Of a stretch of DNA of 64,000 nucleotides, positions 47,457-59,534 are shown in pieces. The stretch covers positions 2,270,001-2,334,000 of the forward strand of contig BSBK01002161.1 in NCBI GenBank assembly GCA_027943335.1, given 5' to 3'. The position numbers and the translations under genes were made by a program. Position 1 is the stretch's first letter; each line of letters begins with the position of its first letter. The notes beneath the pieces are model-generated. The model was given only the letters and a program-made list of their open reading frames with translations. It did not search any database and was not told where the DNA came from. Origin of the DNA: Chamaecyparis obtusa. Its lineage: Eukaryota > Streptophyta > Pinopsida > Cupressales > Cupressaceae.

Positions 47457-48908
47457 GTGGGTTTTGGTACTATTTTGAGGGACTTACTATTTATAGTAAG
47501 TCAATGGATGATTCCAATGAGCTCAGATGATTTAGAGGAGTTATATGATCCTTTTAGATATTATTTTTGACTTTTGAATTGGGCTCCAAGATTCTTGGAG
47601 GGAGCATCTATTTTTAGAAAGTCACCTAGTTGGGATCATTCATCATATTTCATCATCATGATCGCTCCTATGTGGTCAGATTTCACTTCTAGTGTGGTTG
47701 GACCAGTTTCGCAAAGTCAGATGCATTATTGGTTATAATTTAATTGTGTACTAAGGTTGCTATTTCTATTGAAATTGTTTAATGGGCACCTTAGTGTTAT
47801 AGCTCGTTGGAACTGGGATGAGAAGTTTTAAATCATGGGCACATGTAACAAGGACATTGTGTGTCAGAATATCGTTATATTAATGAAAATGTTATTTTTG
47901 GAGCAATGGCGGAGATTAAAATAATAAAGTGACTTTATTATATGTCAACTTTAAATTATAACTTAAAGTTGCTCTTGTAGGGAAATATAATAAAATATTA
48001 TATTTCAAACTTTACAACCAAAAAGGCACATAAGTAAGTTATGTGAGGTGTGTGCTGGAAGATTCAAGCTCAATTTACATTTGAGAATTATAAATGCATT
48101 CAATGCAAGGAAAGATCCATCCATTTGTTGCTTTGATATTTCTTGAATTGGCGAAGAGTTGAGACAAGGGTTTCAAGAAGAATTGATATGCGGGAAATGA
48201 GAATTCTTGTTCGATCTTGGCACTTTGAATTAGTCCATTGCTAGTGAATTGTAGCCAAGATTGCATTAATTAGAGGTGAATCAAATGGAGGAAGGGCCTG
48301 CATTTTGTTGAGGAGTGATTGCAGGTTGTGGCATGTCTTTAGAAGCCAACACATTTCCCAATAGGAGGCTGCATGAGACATATTTGAGGTTTCCATTGAC
48401 TAAGAAGACACTTAGACATATACTAATAACCTTACAAGGTTTATAGACATCATTAGGGGTATTTGGCGTTATAAGTTATCAACATTACTTCCCAACAACA
48501 AACATTATTTGGTCATTGTCACAACTAATTGCATACAAACCTACAAACGGCTTCCTAGTTCATATATATATATTGAGATTAAGCTAAGTGTTACATATAT
48601 TTAATATATTTCTTAAATTATAAACATTTGTGTGTAAAATTGAAGTGAATGAAGTTAGGTATATAAATTTGAGTTACAATTTAAATTTAATGTGATTATT
48701 TATGTTTGGAATTACAAAATCAAATAAATACAAATAAGCAGACCATATACATTCAATAAAATTAGAACTTAAATATTGCATGTCAACTATTTGAATGAAT
48801 TTTCAGGAGGTAGAACCAGTTGGTTCTTACACTCCCATTTTTTACATGGGCATATATTTCTGATTCTTTATGTATCCATCAAATTGTTGATGATAGGATA
48901 GCCACCCC
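47457..48908. other. Spacer between the two TIR elements
   Basis: AT-rich and without recognisable genes. The phrase ttattatatgtcaacttt occurs at 46.54 and 47.93 kb. Short frames show no motif. Confidence 0.5.
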
Positions 48909-48912
48909 GGGT

Positions 48913-49900
48913 GGTCCCACAATAGTGTGTCCCACTTTTTGGCCAACTTTGACATAGAGATCAAGATTCTGAGAAAACACTTCACTTTCGAACACCTGTT
49001 GCCGCAAAACTATTAGGAATTTGAAGATGATGTAAACTAGAGTGTTTTAGAATTTTATTTCTATTTTCTAAATATATTTTTTCAAAAAATGATTAAAATT
49101 CATTTAAATTCATTTTTCCTTCTCCTTCGAAAAGTGGTTTGTGTGAAAAACTGTGTTTTTAAGGAGTTACTATCACTTGGATCAACATAACTTTTTTTAA
49201 AACTATGACAATGATGTAATTCTTTCGAGATTACATTTGTAACTTCAATATCTAAAGGATGCAATTGGTTTCATTCATTCAGGGTCAATATTTAATAGTT
49301 TATTAAGTTCTAAAGTGACAGTAGCTATAATTTAGACATAATGTCACTTGGATCACTCTAACTTGATCTGTGTATATCAAAATTCATTTTTTATTTTTTT
49401 CATAGAAAGGTAACACAAATACTCTTTTCCTACATATTTTTCATAATTTTTTTTTGTAATTTACTATTTTTCCCAAAGCCTTGAAGAGACAGGTTGTTGA
49501 ATGACCAAACAACCTATGTTTAGTTAAAGTAATATTTAAAAGTGATAATGAACTCAATATGTATTAAAATTATATTCATTAGAAAGCTTGTTCTAAATAG
49601 CATCATACTACATAGATAGGTTTTTCAAATGGATTCATTTGATCTTCCAAAACATAAATTTGAAGTGATTTTTTGTCAGCATTTTAATAGGTGTGAAGGA
49701 GACTCCATTGTAGGTGTGAATAAGGAGTATAGATGTTATATCAATACTTTTTTAATCTAAGAGGAATTGAGCTAACCATTTGTAAGTAATTACTTCAAAT
49801 GGAACCTCTCAAGGCTTAAATCATCATATTTTATTAAAAATGTGTTATTTCAGCAAAAAATCAGCATGTCTAAAAAAGTGGGACACACTATTGTGGGACC
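48913..49900. mobile_element. Non-autonomous DNA transposon with 28-base perfect TIRs
   Basis: The left end (48,913-48,940) starts GGTCCCACAATAGTGTGTCC, and the right end (49,873-49,900) is its exact reverse complement over 28 bases. The interior is AT-rich and non-coding, about 0.99 kb. Comparison with the other copy suggests the repeat once extended outward as GGGTG. No target duplication is evident, so the superfamily is open (Mutator-like or hAT-like are possibilities). Confidence 0.82.
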
Positions 49901-49902
49901 TG

Positions 49903-52229
49903 TTGGTACCCTTAAAATTTTTGAGGAATGGGACACATTAGCATGCATTTGTATTATTTTTGCTTTCAGGATGCATGTGGGAATCGGGTGTTTTCTGGGT
50001 GGTTTCATAAGATTCAAATGTCCATTGCCTTTCATATGTTTCAATGGTTTATTCCAAGTCCTAAAGTTGCATTTTGAAATGGGTTTTCATCATTTCATTC
50101 CTAGGGGGTCTCAAAATCAAAAAATTGCTAGTGTAGAAATCATTGGGAAGGGTCACTTTGAGGTTGAATAATATGCGCCTTGGAGAGTGTCATGAAAATC
50201 TGAGCCTGGCATCTTGTTGTACACATTGCATACTCTCTATGTGTCAAGTTTCAGGTCCCTGTGATAAGTTTTGACTATATTTATCCATCCCCTTCCGGAG
50301 GTGTTTTCTTAGTTTTGCACTTGTGCACTTGTTCAGTTATTCTCGGAGGCCCTGTTTGTGGAGCTGTACCTTGTGCCCGGTGATTGGAAGTGAAGTGATG
50401 ATCATGTCCCTGTATTGTAAACAATTTTTACTTCATCCCTGTCAATTTGCAGCTCATGATGAATCCATTGGATGAGTTTCCCAATGCGATTCCATTTGCA
50501 GTTTCCGCTGTTTGCAAAGATTGTGAAGTGCACCAGTTTGTCGGAGGTCAACTTTACCAGCAAATAACTTTTACTTGGTGATTGGTCAAGAAGAATTGAT
50601 GATAGATCTATATTGTAGGCATGTTCCTCTCCTGGCCTGTCCGTTTTTAGCCCCTGGTGAATCCATTTCAGTACTTTTCAAAGCCAAATCCATTTCCAAT
50701 TTTCACTGTTTTGCTGAAACCCAGAAGTTCAAAAGTTTTAAGGGCTATTTTGACAGTGTTGAAAAGGACACCTGTGTGATCTGATGAACAATCTAATGAT
50801 TGAGTCACATTGTAGTCATGTTTTTCTCCCACCGTGCCAAATCTGGAACCATGACCAATCCGTTTGACCAAGTTTCCAGGCTCATGCCATTTGCGATTTT
50901 CGCAAAGTGTGTTCAGTTCTACAAAGTGTGTTTTCCTAGAAATCCAAATGCCCTACTTTGCTAGTGAATAACTTTTGACCGGTTGACTCTTTTGACGAAG
51001 TTCTTTTTGCATTGTCTTGCAAAGCTGGAGTACTAACCCCATTCCCGATTTTAGCCCCCTGCCAATCCATTTGTCTGCCTTTCAAAATCAATTACGATGA
51101 TTAAAAATCATTTTCTGATAGTGTGTTTGTAGGAACAGAATGAAAAGGGCAACTTCAAGGGTTGATATCTTTCGACTCGGGTACAGTCATGAGATGCCGT
51201 TTTGGGGAATGATAGTTTATGGGTCAAAGTATGTGCCTGTCAGAGGGCAAGGTCTAATCAAGTCATTGTGGCAATTTTTGAAGCTAGTTTCTGGGCTTGT
51301 TCGCATGATTCTGGTGCTTTTGCAAAATAAGGTTTTTGATCTTTTGGCGATCTGGGTTTGTTCGTTCTTCGATCATGAGACATCCTAGGTACGTCTGGAG
51401 CAGTTTCTGATCCAGTTGTTTGAATTTGAAAAAAAATTTAGTCAGGCCCACTCTGGACCTGACTAGCTCCACAGTTGGAAGAAGCACCAAGAAAATTTTA
51501 AAGGTTGAGGGATCTGATGATAAGAAAGATGGAGTACTTGTTTCCATAGCTATGGCTTCTTTTTCAGATTCAGATGATCGAAGGTTCCATATTGGAGTAT
51601 CTAATACCAAGGGTCAGGAAAGGTAGAAATGCATCCAAGCCAAATGAGATGCATCAGGTCCATGAAATTCTAAATTTGAACCAACACTATTGCACAAGGG
51701 TTGGCTTTTGGAACCGGATCATGTGCTGTAGCTACTTGTTGATAGAATCTTGAGTCCATGAACAATTCAACATGACTTTTTAAGTGAATGGAGAGGCGAC
51801 ATCTGTTGCACCTGTGTTTGCTATTACAAACATCAAGTGGACCAGATTCTTGTGCAAATAGGGTCAAAACATTCCAAGTTTTCCTAACAATGGAGGATTA
51901 TCCTAAGGGGATGTTTAAATCTGCACGAGATGGTCTTCCCAAAACTGTTGCTCGAACATTGAATCAGGGGTTCTAATATATCTGTGAATCATATTGTATG
52001 GAGTTTGGATGGCATTTTTGGAGCTACTTACTCAAAGCAAATGTGAAGATCTTTCAATATTCAAGCGAACCAAATACAGATGAAGAAGTTCATAGAGTAT
52101 GCAATCAAATTTAAGATGGATGACAATGCTGAGTTATATGATTTTGGCAATGATAAGGATGTCAGTAAGTTTGACTTGAGAAAGGTAGTTACTGAAAATT
52201 GGATTGAGCCTCCAAAGTGAGGACGAAAA
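49903..52229 (+). other. Probable 3' internal region of a second Gypsy element
   Basis: Higher GC than the surroundings, with several broken plus-strand frames (for example 51,140-51,388; 51,420-51,626; and around 52,080-52,220, reading FKMDDNAELYDFGNDKDVSK). None matches a domain I know. It lies directly before an LTR of the same family as the one at 11.0-13.8 kb, so it is most likely the end of that element. Inference. Confidence 0.4.
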
Positions 52230-54880
52230 CACAACTGCTCCGAGTCAGATTATTACAAACTCAGCGTCCAGAGCAATATCCAACACTTGTTGATAAACAT
52301 CCCCACGTTAAGACACTTCCAACGCACTTGTTTGGAGAAAAGGCAGCGTCCAAGGAATGAACTAGTCAGCATATAAAACGGCCCAGCGTTTCCTCAAAGT
52401 CTCAGCGCTAAACAAAAAACAAAGCCAGCGTTCAAGACTAGCACCATGAAATATAAGAGGCACCGTTAAAAGGTAAAAGACTCTCAGCATAAAATGGAAG
52501 AGAACAGAGTTGTGGTGTGCAGGAAACAGAAGGCCAGCGCCAAAAACAATGCAGCCATCGCACAATAAAGATACTCTTCAAATAAAAGGGAGCTGCATAT
52601 GTAACAAAAGAATGCCTAGCACAAAGAATGAAGACCACTGTTTTTCAAAGAAAGCCCAATGCAAGTAAAAAAAGACCCACGCAATGTGGAGATTGCCCCC
52701 GCGCAATGAATGTTGCAGGTTTGAAATGGAGAATGGAAGCTTCATATAGTCGAGAGCCCAAGATATTCACAAAAGCCAGAGGAGCCTCATTTGCATGACA
52801 AGTGGTTTCGATGAGGGTTCGGAACATTTGTGATACGTTCATTGTAACACTGTCCTCATGGTGAGCTTTCCTGTTAGTAGCTTGTTCCTAAGAGCAGTTT
52901 CGCATTTTCTTCGATCACTACATTTAACAAGGGAGAACTGGAGAAAAGGTAGCACGTTCCATCTACTTGCAATCACTTCATAAAAGATGAAATTCAGAGG
53001 ACCAAAACTGTTACTCCAGATATAAGTCACAAGTAGGATTTGGATAATGGCATTGAATGGGCAGTTTAAAACACAAAGCAAACAAAAGAAGGTATATCCC
53101 ACATTTGCAAAAGGGTACGAGCTTTTTGCCTTTATATACAAAAGAACTCACATAACAAGTAAAGAAGTCACGAAAACTCTCGGTGACCCTCTTGGTTGGA
53201 AGTCTGAGCGGTGGGTCCCCTAGCTACTAAAATTTTGACGCACATGACAAAGTCAAACAAGTTAAAAGACCCTTCATTCGCCAATTCGTGCAATTCAAAG
53301 GTGAAGTGCAGATTTATCATGCGATTCAGCGACTATAGTCGCGTATTCGCGAAATGTAAAAGTTAATGTGGGAAATGATCACGCGATTCAGCGATGGCGC
53401 ATATTCGCGAAATAAAAAGGTAAAGTGAAAATATATCAAGCGATTTAGCGATGTCGCCAGTTCGCTGAATCAAATCAACATGGAGGAAATTATTACGCGA
53501 ATTGGAGATTGGATGAGGTGGTAGTGGTGAGGTGGTAGGCTGGCCAATCTAGGCCTGCCACGTGGACTGTGGGTCTCAGTGAAAATATTGAAAATAATAT
53601 TTTATTATTTTCTCCCGTGCACATTTAGTTTGAAAAAATCAAAATTATAAATGTTAAATCATATAATTAGAACTATATCAGAAATTCAAAAATTTCAATC
53701 ACAGAGCATGAGACAGAATTAATTGCTAGGGGCTGTATTTTTTGCCCGAATATCAAGTGTTATATACTGCCGGAAAGGTGAGAAGATGAGGATTCCATTT
53801 CTAAGGTTAGTTTCAGTGCAGGTCCTCTCAGTTTTGAGATATTTGCAATTGAAAGTTTCATGGGGATCGGGAAGATATTTTGAAAATATCTATTTTGTTC
53901 AATCCGGTGATTCACAATTGTTTGAGCAAAGGACAAGTGCTTTCAGGAGAGAGTTGATAGCAGGTTGCATTTCCAGTTTGAAGGCAGATGATTCATCAGT
54001 AGTAGTTCAGTGTTTGAAATGTGTCGCTTTGTAATGCTTCCTAAATTTCCCCCTCCTCTCCTTATTCTGACTTCAGATACTTTTGTAGAGGTTCCAACTT
54101 TTTTGCACGGGCTTGGCTCTGCAAGTGTTTGAGTTCCATGAATGCAAATTTTTGGTTGAAGTTTAGGGTCTACTTTTTCTAAGTTAGCTGTTATCTGAAT
54201 GTATTGACATTTTGAAGTTTAATGAAAATACATTGAAAGCCCTTTCTAGTGTTTGTTGATGTCTCTGTGTGTTATTTTAGATTTCTTATGTGTCAAATTT
54301 GTAAGGCAAGTTCAGCACACTAATCTGTAAGGCAGATTGTGAGGGTATCACTAAGCTTCTTTCAAGGAGAGTGTTAGTCTTAGTGGTGTTTTCTGAGAAA
54401 GAAAAATGGCATATGGATTTGATGTCCAGGTGTGAGAAAGAGATAGTGGTTTGCAAGGCATTCCATTTGGTTTTACATGTATTTGATTTGAAAATCTCTA
54501 TGGATGTGTGTTTGTTTGACTCCTAGCCCAATGGATTAGGCACTGGTCTTTTTCCAGAATTGTATCCAAAACAAATCTTTAAATCAATCAACTATTTCCC
54601 TTTCTGTTTTAGTGTGTGGAATGATAGATCAAGTATGATGGGCTAGAAGCCATCCCCTGATTCACTCAGAGTAGTGAATCCCTTCACAGGATGTTAGTGT
54701 CCTGTCTAATCCATGTTTATACCTGCTTATGATGTGTAGAGAAATTATCATTTGAGGTAGACTTTCATAGGTATACCCGCCTGGGTCTGTGCAGCCCGAA
54801 GTAGAAGAAGGACTTAGTCCTTATCAATTAGCATTTCTCTTGCCAGGAAAAGAGCATCAAAGGGGAGAGATCAAGTTATG
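52230..54880 (+). repeat. Gypsy LTR (probably 3'), same family as 11.0-13.8 kb
   Basis: About 2.65 kb, close to the length of the LTR at 11.0-13.8 kb, with the same closing layout: a gaagtttaatgaaaatacattga phrase, then a region with gtttgactcctagccc, then tatacccgcctgggtctg near 54,770. The first kilobase is dotted with CAGCG words, and 53,310-53,510 holds copies of a gcgattcagcga/tattcgcgaaat phrase. A 103-codon frame (53,723-54,034) has no recognised motif. Confidence 0.6.
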
Positions 54881-54882
54881 AT

Positions 54883-56457
54883 CTAGTTATTTACCCGTGC
54901 AAGAAAAATAGCTAACAGGACCACCCCCCCACGAGTCATCCTAGAATAATGATTTCTTCCATCCTTTATATTCCAAGTGATTTGATCTTGTATGTTGTTA
55001 CTAGACTTGGATATGAAGTTCCATATTCTTGATCCCTTTGGGAAGTCCTTGATTCTTAGGGCGTCGTCCTCCATGGAATTGGAGAGATACTTTTTTCTTA
55101 AGATCGTCACCCATTTAAGATGTTCATTATGGATTTTCTGAAATGATTTTGGTGGAGTTAGTTCTTGATGCTCGTTCCCCCACATTCAACAAGGTTACAA
55201 ATTTTGTCATGTGCGGCCAAAGTAAACTTATTTTTTGTGTTTGTTACTTTCCAAAAGAAATCCCTTAGTTTCTTTACTAAATCTGGATATATACTTGCTA
55301 GTAATGATAGACAAGACATAAGGTAAATTGGAATGGCTAACAAGGTAGCTTTTAACATTGTGATTCTTCCAACCCATGAAAGCCACTTGGATTTTCATGA
55401 AGCCATCCTCCTATCCATTTTGTATCCAATAGGTTTCAAAGCTAGTGTAGACCTCAAATATTTATCCACTGGAACCCCTAAGTATGTGCATGGGAGCTTC
55501 CCTTCCTTAAATCCTAAGATCTTAAGGATTTTTATTTGAGTTCCTTTTTTTTTGACAAAGAAAAATAAAATCAATGACTTTTCTCTATTAACTACTTGAC
55601 CTGAGGCCCTTGACATAATTGTTAAGAAATTTTTTTAAATGAATTGCCTCCCCTTTGGTTCCTTTCCCAAAAAGCATCGTGTCATCTACAAATTATTGGT
55701 GTGTCACTGGTCTTACTAAGGATGTAATTTGTACACCTTTAAGGATTCCTTTATTGTGAAGGTTGTCAAGCTTCCTAACAAGTACTTCATCCATGATGAC
55801 GATCGAATAGGAAAGGAGATCATGGGTCTACTTGTTAGAACCCCCTAGAACTTTCAAAATAACCATGTGGTATACATTGATTAGGATTGAGAACATGGGT
55901 GTTGAGATGCAATGAAAAATCAGATTTATCCAACCCCTAGAAAAGTCGAGCTTCTCCATGCATTTTTCTAAGAATCGCCAATCCACCTTATCATAGGCTT
56001 TCTTGGTGTCAATTTTTATAATCATGCTTGGTTATTTTTTTATTTGGATTGAGTGGATAGCCTCTTGGGCTATAATGACTCCATCAAATATGGATCTTCC
56101 TAGGACAAACCCTATTTTCTCTTCACCAATTATCTTCCCCAGAATTTTCTTCAATCTATTGGATAAGGGTTTTGTGAGTATCTTGTAGATGGTGTTGCAA
56201 AGTGAGATTGGTCTAAATTCATCCAGACAGGTTGCATTATCTTTCTTGGAAATGAGGACAATTAATGTGTTAATTTCTTTAAGGAATCTACATGAAGCTC
56301 TTGCTGCCTCAAGTGCTTCTGTTAGTTCTAGTCCAAAAGTGGACCAAAATTGTTGAAAAAAACTAGGTGGAAATCCATCTGGCCCCCGGGCTTTGTTTAG
56401 AGACATTTGGCCTATTGTGTTGTGTATTTCTTCCTTTGTAAATTTGGCCATTAGCAT
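54883..56457 (-). pseudogene. L1-type LINE reverse transcriptase fragment
   Basis: Minus-strand reading in several frames. The RT start has MSLNKARGPDGFPPSFFQQF and FRPISLCNTIYKILTKPLSN (56.2-56.4 kb). Next are MIIKIDTKKAYDKVDWRFLE (56.0 kb), the catalytic motif FVDDTMLFG preceded by a stop (about 55.69 kb), then KLPCTYLGVPVDKYLRSTL (55.5 kb), YLMSCLSLLASIYPDLVKKL (55.3 kb) and a C-terminal part with IRDFPKGSRIW-like text (55.0 kb, here IKDFPKGSRIWNFI). ORF1, endonuclease and the 3' end are absent, so the copy is truncated on both sides; its low end abuts the Gypsy LTR. The role is target-primed reverse transcription. Confidence 0.9.
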
Positions 56458-58400
56458 TTGGTTGTCCTCTTATGAAATCAACCTAGGAATATCCTCTAGC
56501 AACATCCTTTATCAACCGTCAATTTAAATATGGTCCACAATTGAAAAAGCTTTATGTAAAAGTGTTGGTGAAAGCCTTTGGAACTCGTAGGTAGATAGCA
56601 ACCATTGATGGAGTTGAGATTTGATGGTCAATGCTCTTCATCTTATAGATATTTAAATTGTTTAGAGTTGGATGAGTGTATAAGTGTTGATTTCAATAGG
56701 ATTGATGGTGAATACCAAGTAAAGCTTTATTGTGATTAGGGGAAGTTGAATGATTGAGATTGAACCCTTAAGCTTTATGTTTGATTTTCATTTTAGTAAT
56801 GGATTTGGGGTTTTGATTGAGTGATTAGTGCCATAGTTGTTTAGACTTGGATCCGACAAAAATTCAGCAAGTCAAAATTTTAACTTGGATTTAGATGGAG
56901 TGCTAGAACTTGGTAAATTTTAGAAACTATTGAAAATAGTGATTATTAAGAAAAAAATTATCATAATGCATCTCATATCAAAATAATTTCAAATATTCGT
57001 AAAAACTAATCAATTAGATCTAGAGAAGCAATAATTTGCAAAAAATCATGATTATACCTGATTAATCACAAATTGTGGAGCCAAACAATTTTCCCTCCAA
57101 AAAATCCCCAATCTGTGAAAATATCATTGACCAATTGTTGACCCAATTTTCAATATTTTTTTGCTTTTAAATAGCATTAAATTCATGTTAAAATATCTAA
57201 AAAAGATAAAAAAATGAAAAACCGTTGCAAAAACCCATGAAACCCTAGTAAAACTCATGACGTTCTACCAAATCACTCAAAAATAGGGATTATTTTGAAA
57301 CAGGATCAAAGTTAGTGTGGAACCCCTGTGTTATTTTGTCCCTCACAACTGAATTTGCAAGGGCCTCAATCATTCTAGATTGCAGGGGCTATGTGAAATA
57401 TCATTGAAGCAATTGATGAATTATCTTTAAATCGTGGCTATGATATGACCTAAGCTCTTTGCACGCCCTACCTCATGTATTCTAATAGGAACAGTTATAT
57501 AACTAATATTATACAATAATTTTAAAATTATACTATTATGTACTATTATAATTAATATTAACATTATACTTTGATGGGAAGGAGCGAACCCCTATAATTT
57601 ATAATTAACATTATATTAATACTTATTCAATAAATTATAAATTTAAAATAATAGAAAATTTATAATATATATTTAATTTATAATATATAATTTTTATGTT
57701 CAATTTTTACACACACACATGATTTTTAATCAATATATTTAATTTTATCATTAACATTTGTCTCCACCTAAAATAGTAGTTGCAAGCTAGGTATAGCCAA
57801 AACTAGTGGCTTGCTAATTTTTTACTTCAACCAAACAAATACCTTTTGTTGAATTCAACTTCAACTTACTAATTTATATTTATTTAATTAATAGAAGACA
57901 TTATAATAAAATAATTAAATAAATAATAAATATTTATTTTATTGAAAGAAAATTTTAGATGTCTACTCTATTTTATTCTACAAGGTGAACCAAAAAATTT
58001 ATATGACAATTTTTTTGTGATTTCAAAATGCACCCAAACATGTTTAAAAATTTATTCATCTACATCAATTCTAACCTTTTCCTTCTCATACTTCTTATCT
58101 AATGCCTTGAAAAATTAGCATCACTTCACTTGATTTCTCTTCTTTATCCATCAATGTCATCTACCCAATAATATTATCCATCTACCTCTTATATATCTTG
58201 GAACATCTTTCTTGTCACACTAAGAAGTGCATAATATTTAAATACAAGATCTACTTAAAAATAATAATATACATGTTCAGAGCTATAATGATAAAAAAAT
58301 GATAAAAATGAATAAATCAATCTCCCCGTTGGGAAACTTGGAGCTTCGAGAAATTCTCGCTTAGGAACGTTGCAATTTGTCTTGCTAGATTATTCTCATA
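56458..58400. other. Gene-free upstream region
   Basis: AT-rich, extremely so at 57,480-57,960. No open frames with motifs. It may include LINE leader sequence near 56.5 kb and distal promoter of the Dof-like gene. Confidence 0.5.
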
Positions 58401-58421
58401 ATATCAACGTAGAACATGCTT

Positions 58422-58577
58422 AGGAGCCAGATGATCAAGCTTAAATATCTTCGATCAAGCTTAAATATCTTGACTGATCAAAAAGCTGAGGAGCCAGATG
58501 ATCTGCTCGGAGGCAAGAAACTATTTGAATTTCTAACTGTTTTATATCAAAAAAACATTCCCCCGGAGGCAAGAAAC
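58422..58577. repeat. Short direct repeats upstream of the Dof-like gene
   Basis: AGGAGCCAGATGATC occurs at 58,422-58,436 and 58,489-58,503. GATCAAGCTTAAATATCTT occurs at 58,433-58,451 and 58,453-58,471. CGGAGGCAAGAAAC occurs at 58,508-58,521 and 58,564-58,577. They lie 80-240 bases upstream of the TATA box and could be cis elements. Confidence 0.85.
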
Positions 58578-58658
58578 CTTTAAAATGAAGTTAATCCTCT
58601 GCTTTTTTAGTTGGCGCTTTTTTCCTCTAGCCGTTGGGTGGGTGTTTTTTCTAATGCC

Positions 58659-58665
58659 TATAAAA
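58659..58665 (+). promoter_or_regulatory. TATA box of the Dof-like gene
   Basis: TATAAAA in the context tgcctataaaacat, 63 bases before the start codon. A transcription start near 58,690 would be expected. Confidence 0.65.
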
Positions 58666-58727
58666 CATATGGTCTCTTCATACATTCACAGTGTTAATTA
58701 CATTGAAGTTGTGGATCAGCTGAAAAG

Positions 58728-59534
58728 ATGGATTCATTTGTCAATGCCCTCAGTTTATTAAATTCTCTCAGAGGAAATTTGCAGGTTGAGTTTTGGAGGC
58801 TATCGGATGAGGAGAAGTCTTCAATCAATTCTCTCTTCATGCCCTCCAAAGCAATTTGTCCCCATTGCAATTTTGCAGGGGCAAGATTTCGGTATTTGAA
58901 TAACAAGAATAATTCCAAATTTCCTCAACCGAGGTTTCAATGTGACAGTTGTGGGCATTTATTTACAGTGGGTGGAAGAACAAATCGGAGAAAGAGAAAT
59001 TACAAGTGTGAAAACGAATTTGAACTGCCTGCAAAGAAATTCAAGCCTCAGTTTCAGAAGCAGATGGCGGGTGCTATAGTTCTACCTGATCATGAGGGAG
59101 GCTGCAATTTGATGGAAAAGTCTAATTATGCAGTGAACGCTGATTATGATTTTCAATGTTGTATGGGAGAAAGCCAGATTGGAAGTCCTACTTTGCCTGA
59201 TTTGATTTATATCACTGACGTTGAGGCTGCTGGTTGTTGCCCTTATTTAGATCCAGCACAGAATTTTGAATTATGCAAGGACAAACAGGGGGAATCGGCT
59301 TCTTGTGGACATGAAGGTCAATCAATAGAAAAAGGAGAAGAAGAAGAACAGATCAATTATGAGGAGAGATATGAAGCTGCTGGGGATCTTTTTGATGTTG
59401 TTAGGGATTGTTTTGATGACCCACCGCTGGATAATTCTGATTTAATCGCCAATCTTATTCAAAACTATGATGACAATCTGGAGCCGGCGTGGGAATATGA
59501 GTTCATGGATTCTGAAGTTTTTAGTTTTACCTAG
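58728..59534 (+). CDS. Dof-like zinc-finger protein
   Basis: Intact 268-residue frame without introns, preceded by a TATA box. Residues 44-75 form a C-x2-C-x24-C-x2-C finger: CPHCNFAGARFRYLNNK, then PQPRFQCDSCGHLFTVGGR. The order CPxC...F.Y.NN...QPR..C..C...T.GG is that of the plant Dof DNA-binding domain, whose spacing is x21, so this is a divergent member. The Cys after KF is Arg, and the usual RYWT is HLFT. A basic cluster TNRRKR (about 85-90) may be a nuclear localisation signal. The C-terminal half is acidic (GEEEEQINYEERYE; EPAWEYEFMDSEVF), as in activation domains. The likely role is sequence-specific transcription regulation in the nucleus. The start was chosen because it is the first ATG after the TATA box. 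The gene looks unbroken among decayed TEs. Confidence 0.72.
   Translation: MDSFVNALSLLNSLRGNLQVEFWRLSDEEKSSINSLFMPSKAICPHCNFAGARFRYLNNKNNSKFPQPRFQCDSCGHLFTVGGRTNRRKRNYKCENEFELPAKKFKPQFQKQMAGAIVLPDHEGGCNLMEKSNYAVNADYDFQCCMGESQIGSPTLPDLIYITDVEAAGCCPYLDPAQNFELCKDKQGESASCGHEGQSIEKGEEEEQINYEERYEAAGDLFDVVRDCFDDPPLDNSDLIANLIQNYDDNLEPAWEYEFMDSEVFSFT

Noticed and set aside
53723..54034. 103-codon open frame as a gene
   Set aside because: It lies within the Gypsy LTR, has no recognised motif and no upstream signals of its own.
58694..58918. Minus-strand frame opposite the Dof-like gene
   Set aside because: It overlaps the zinc-finger coding region on the other strand; the plus frame is longer, has a TATA box and a recognisable domain.
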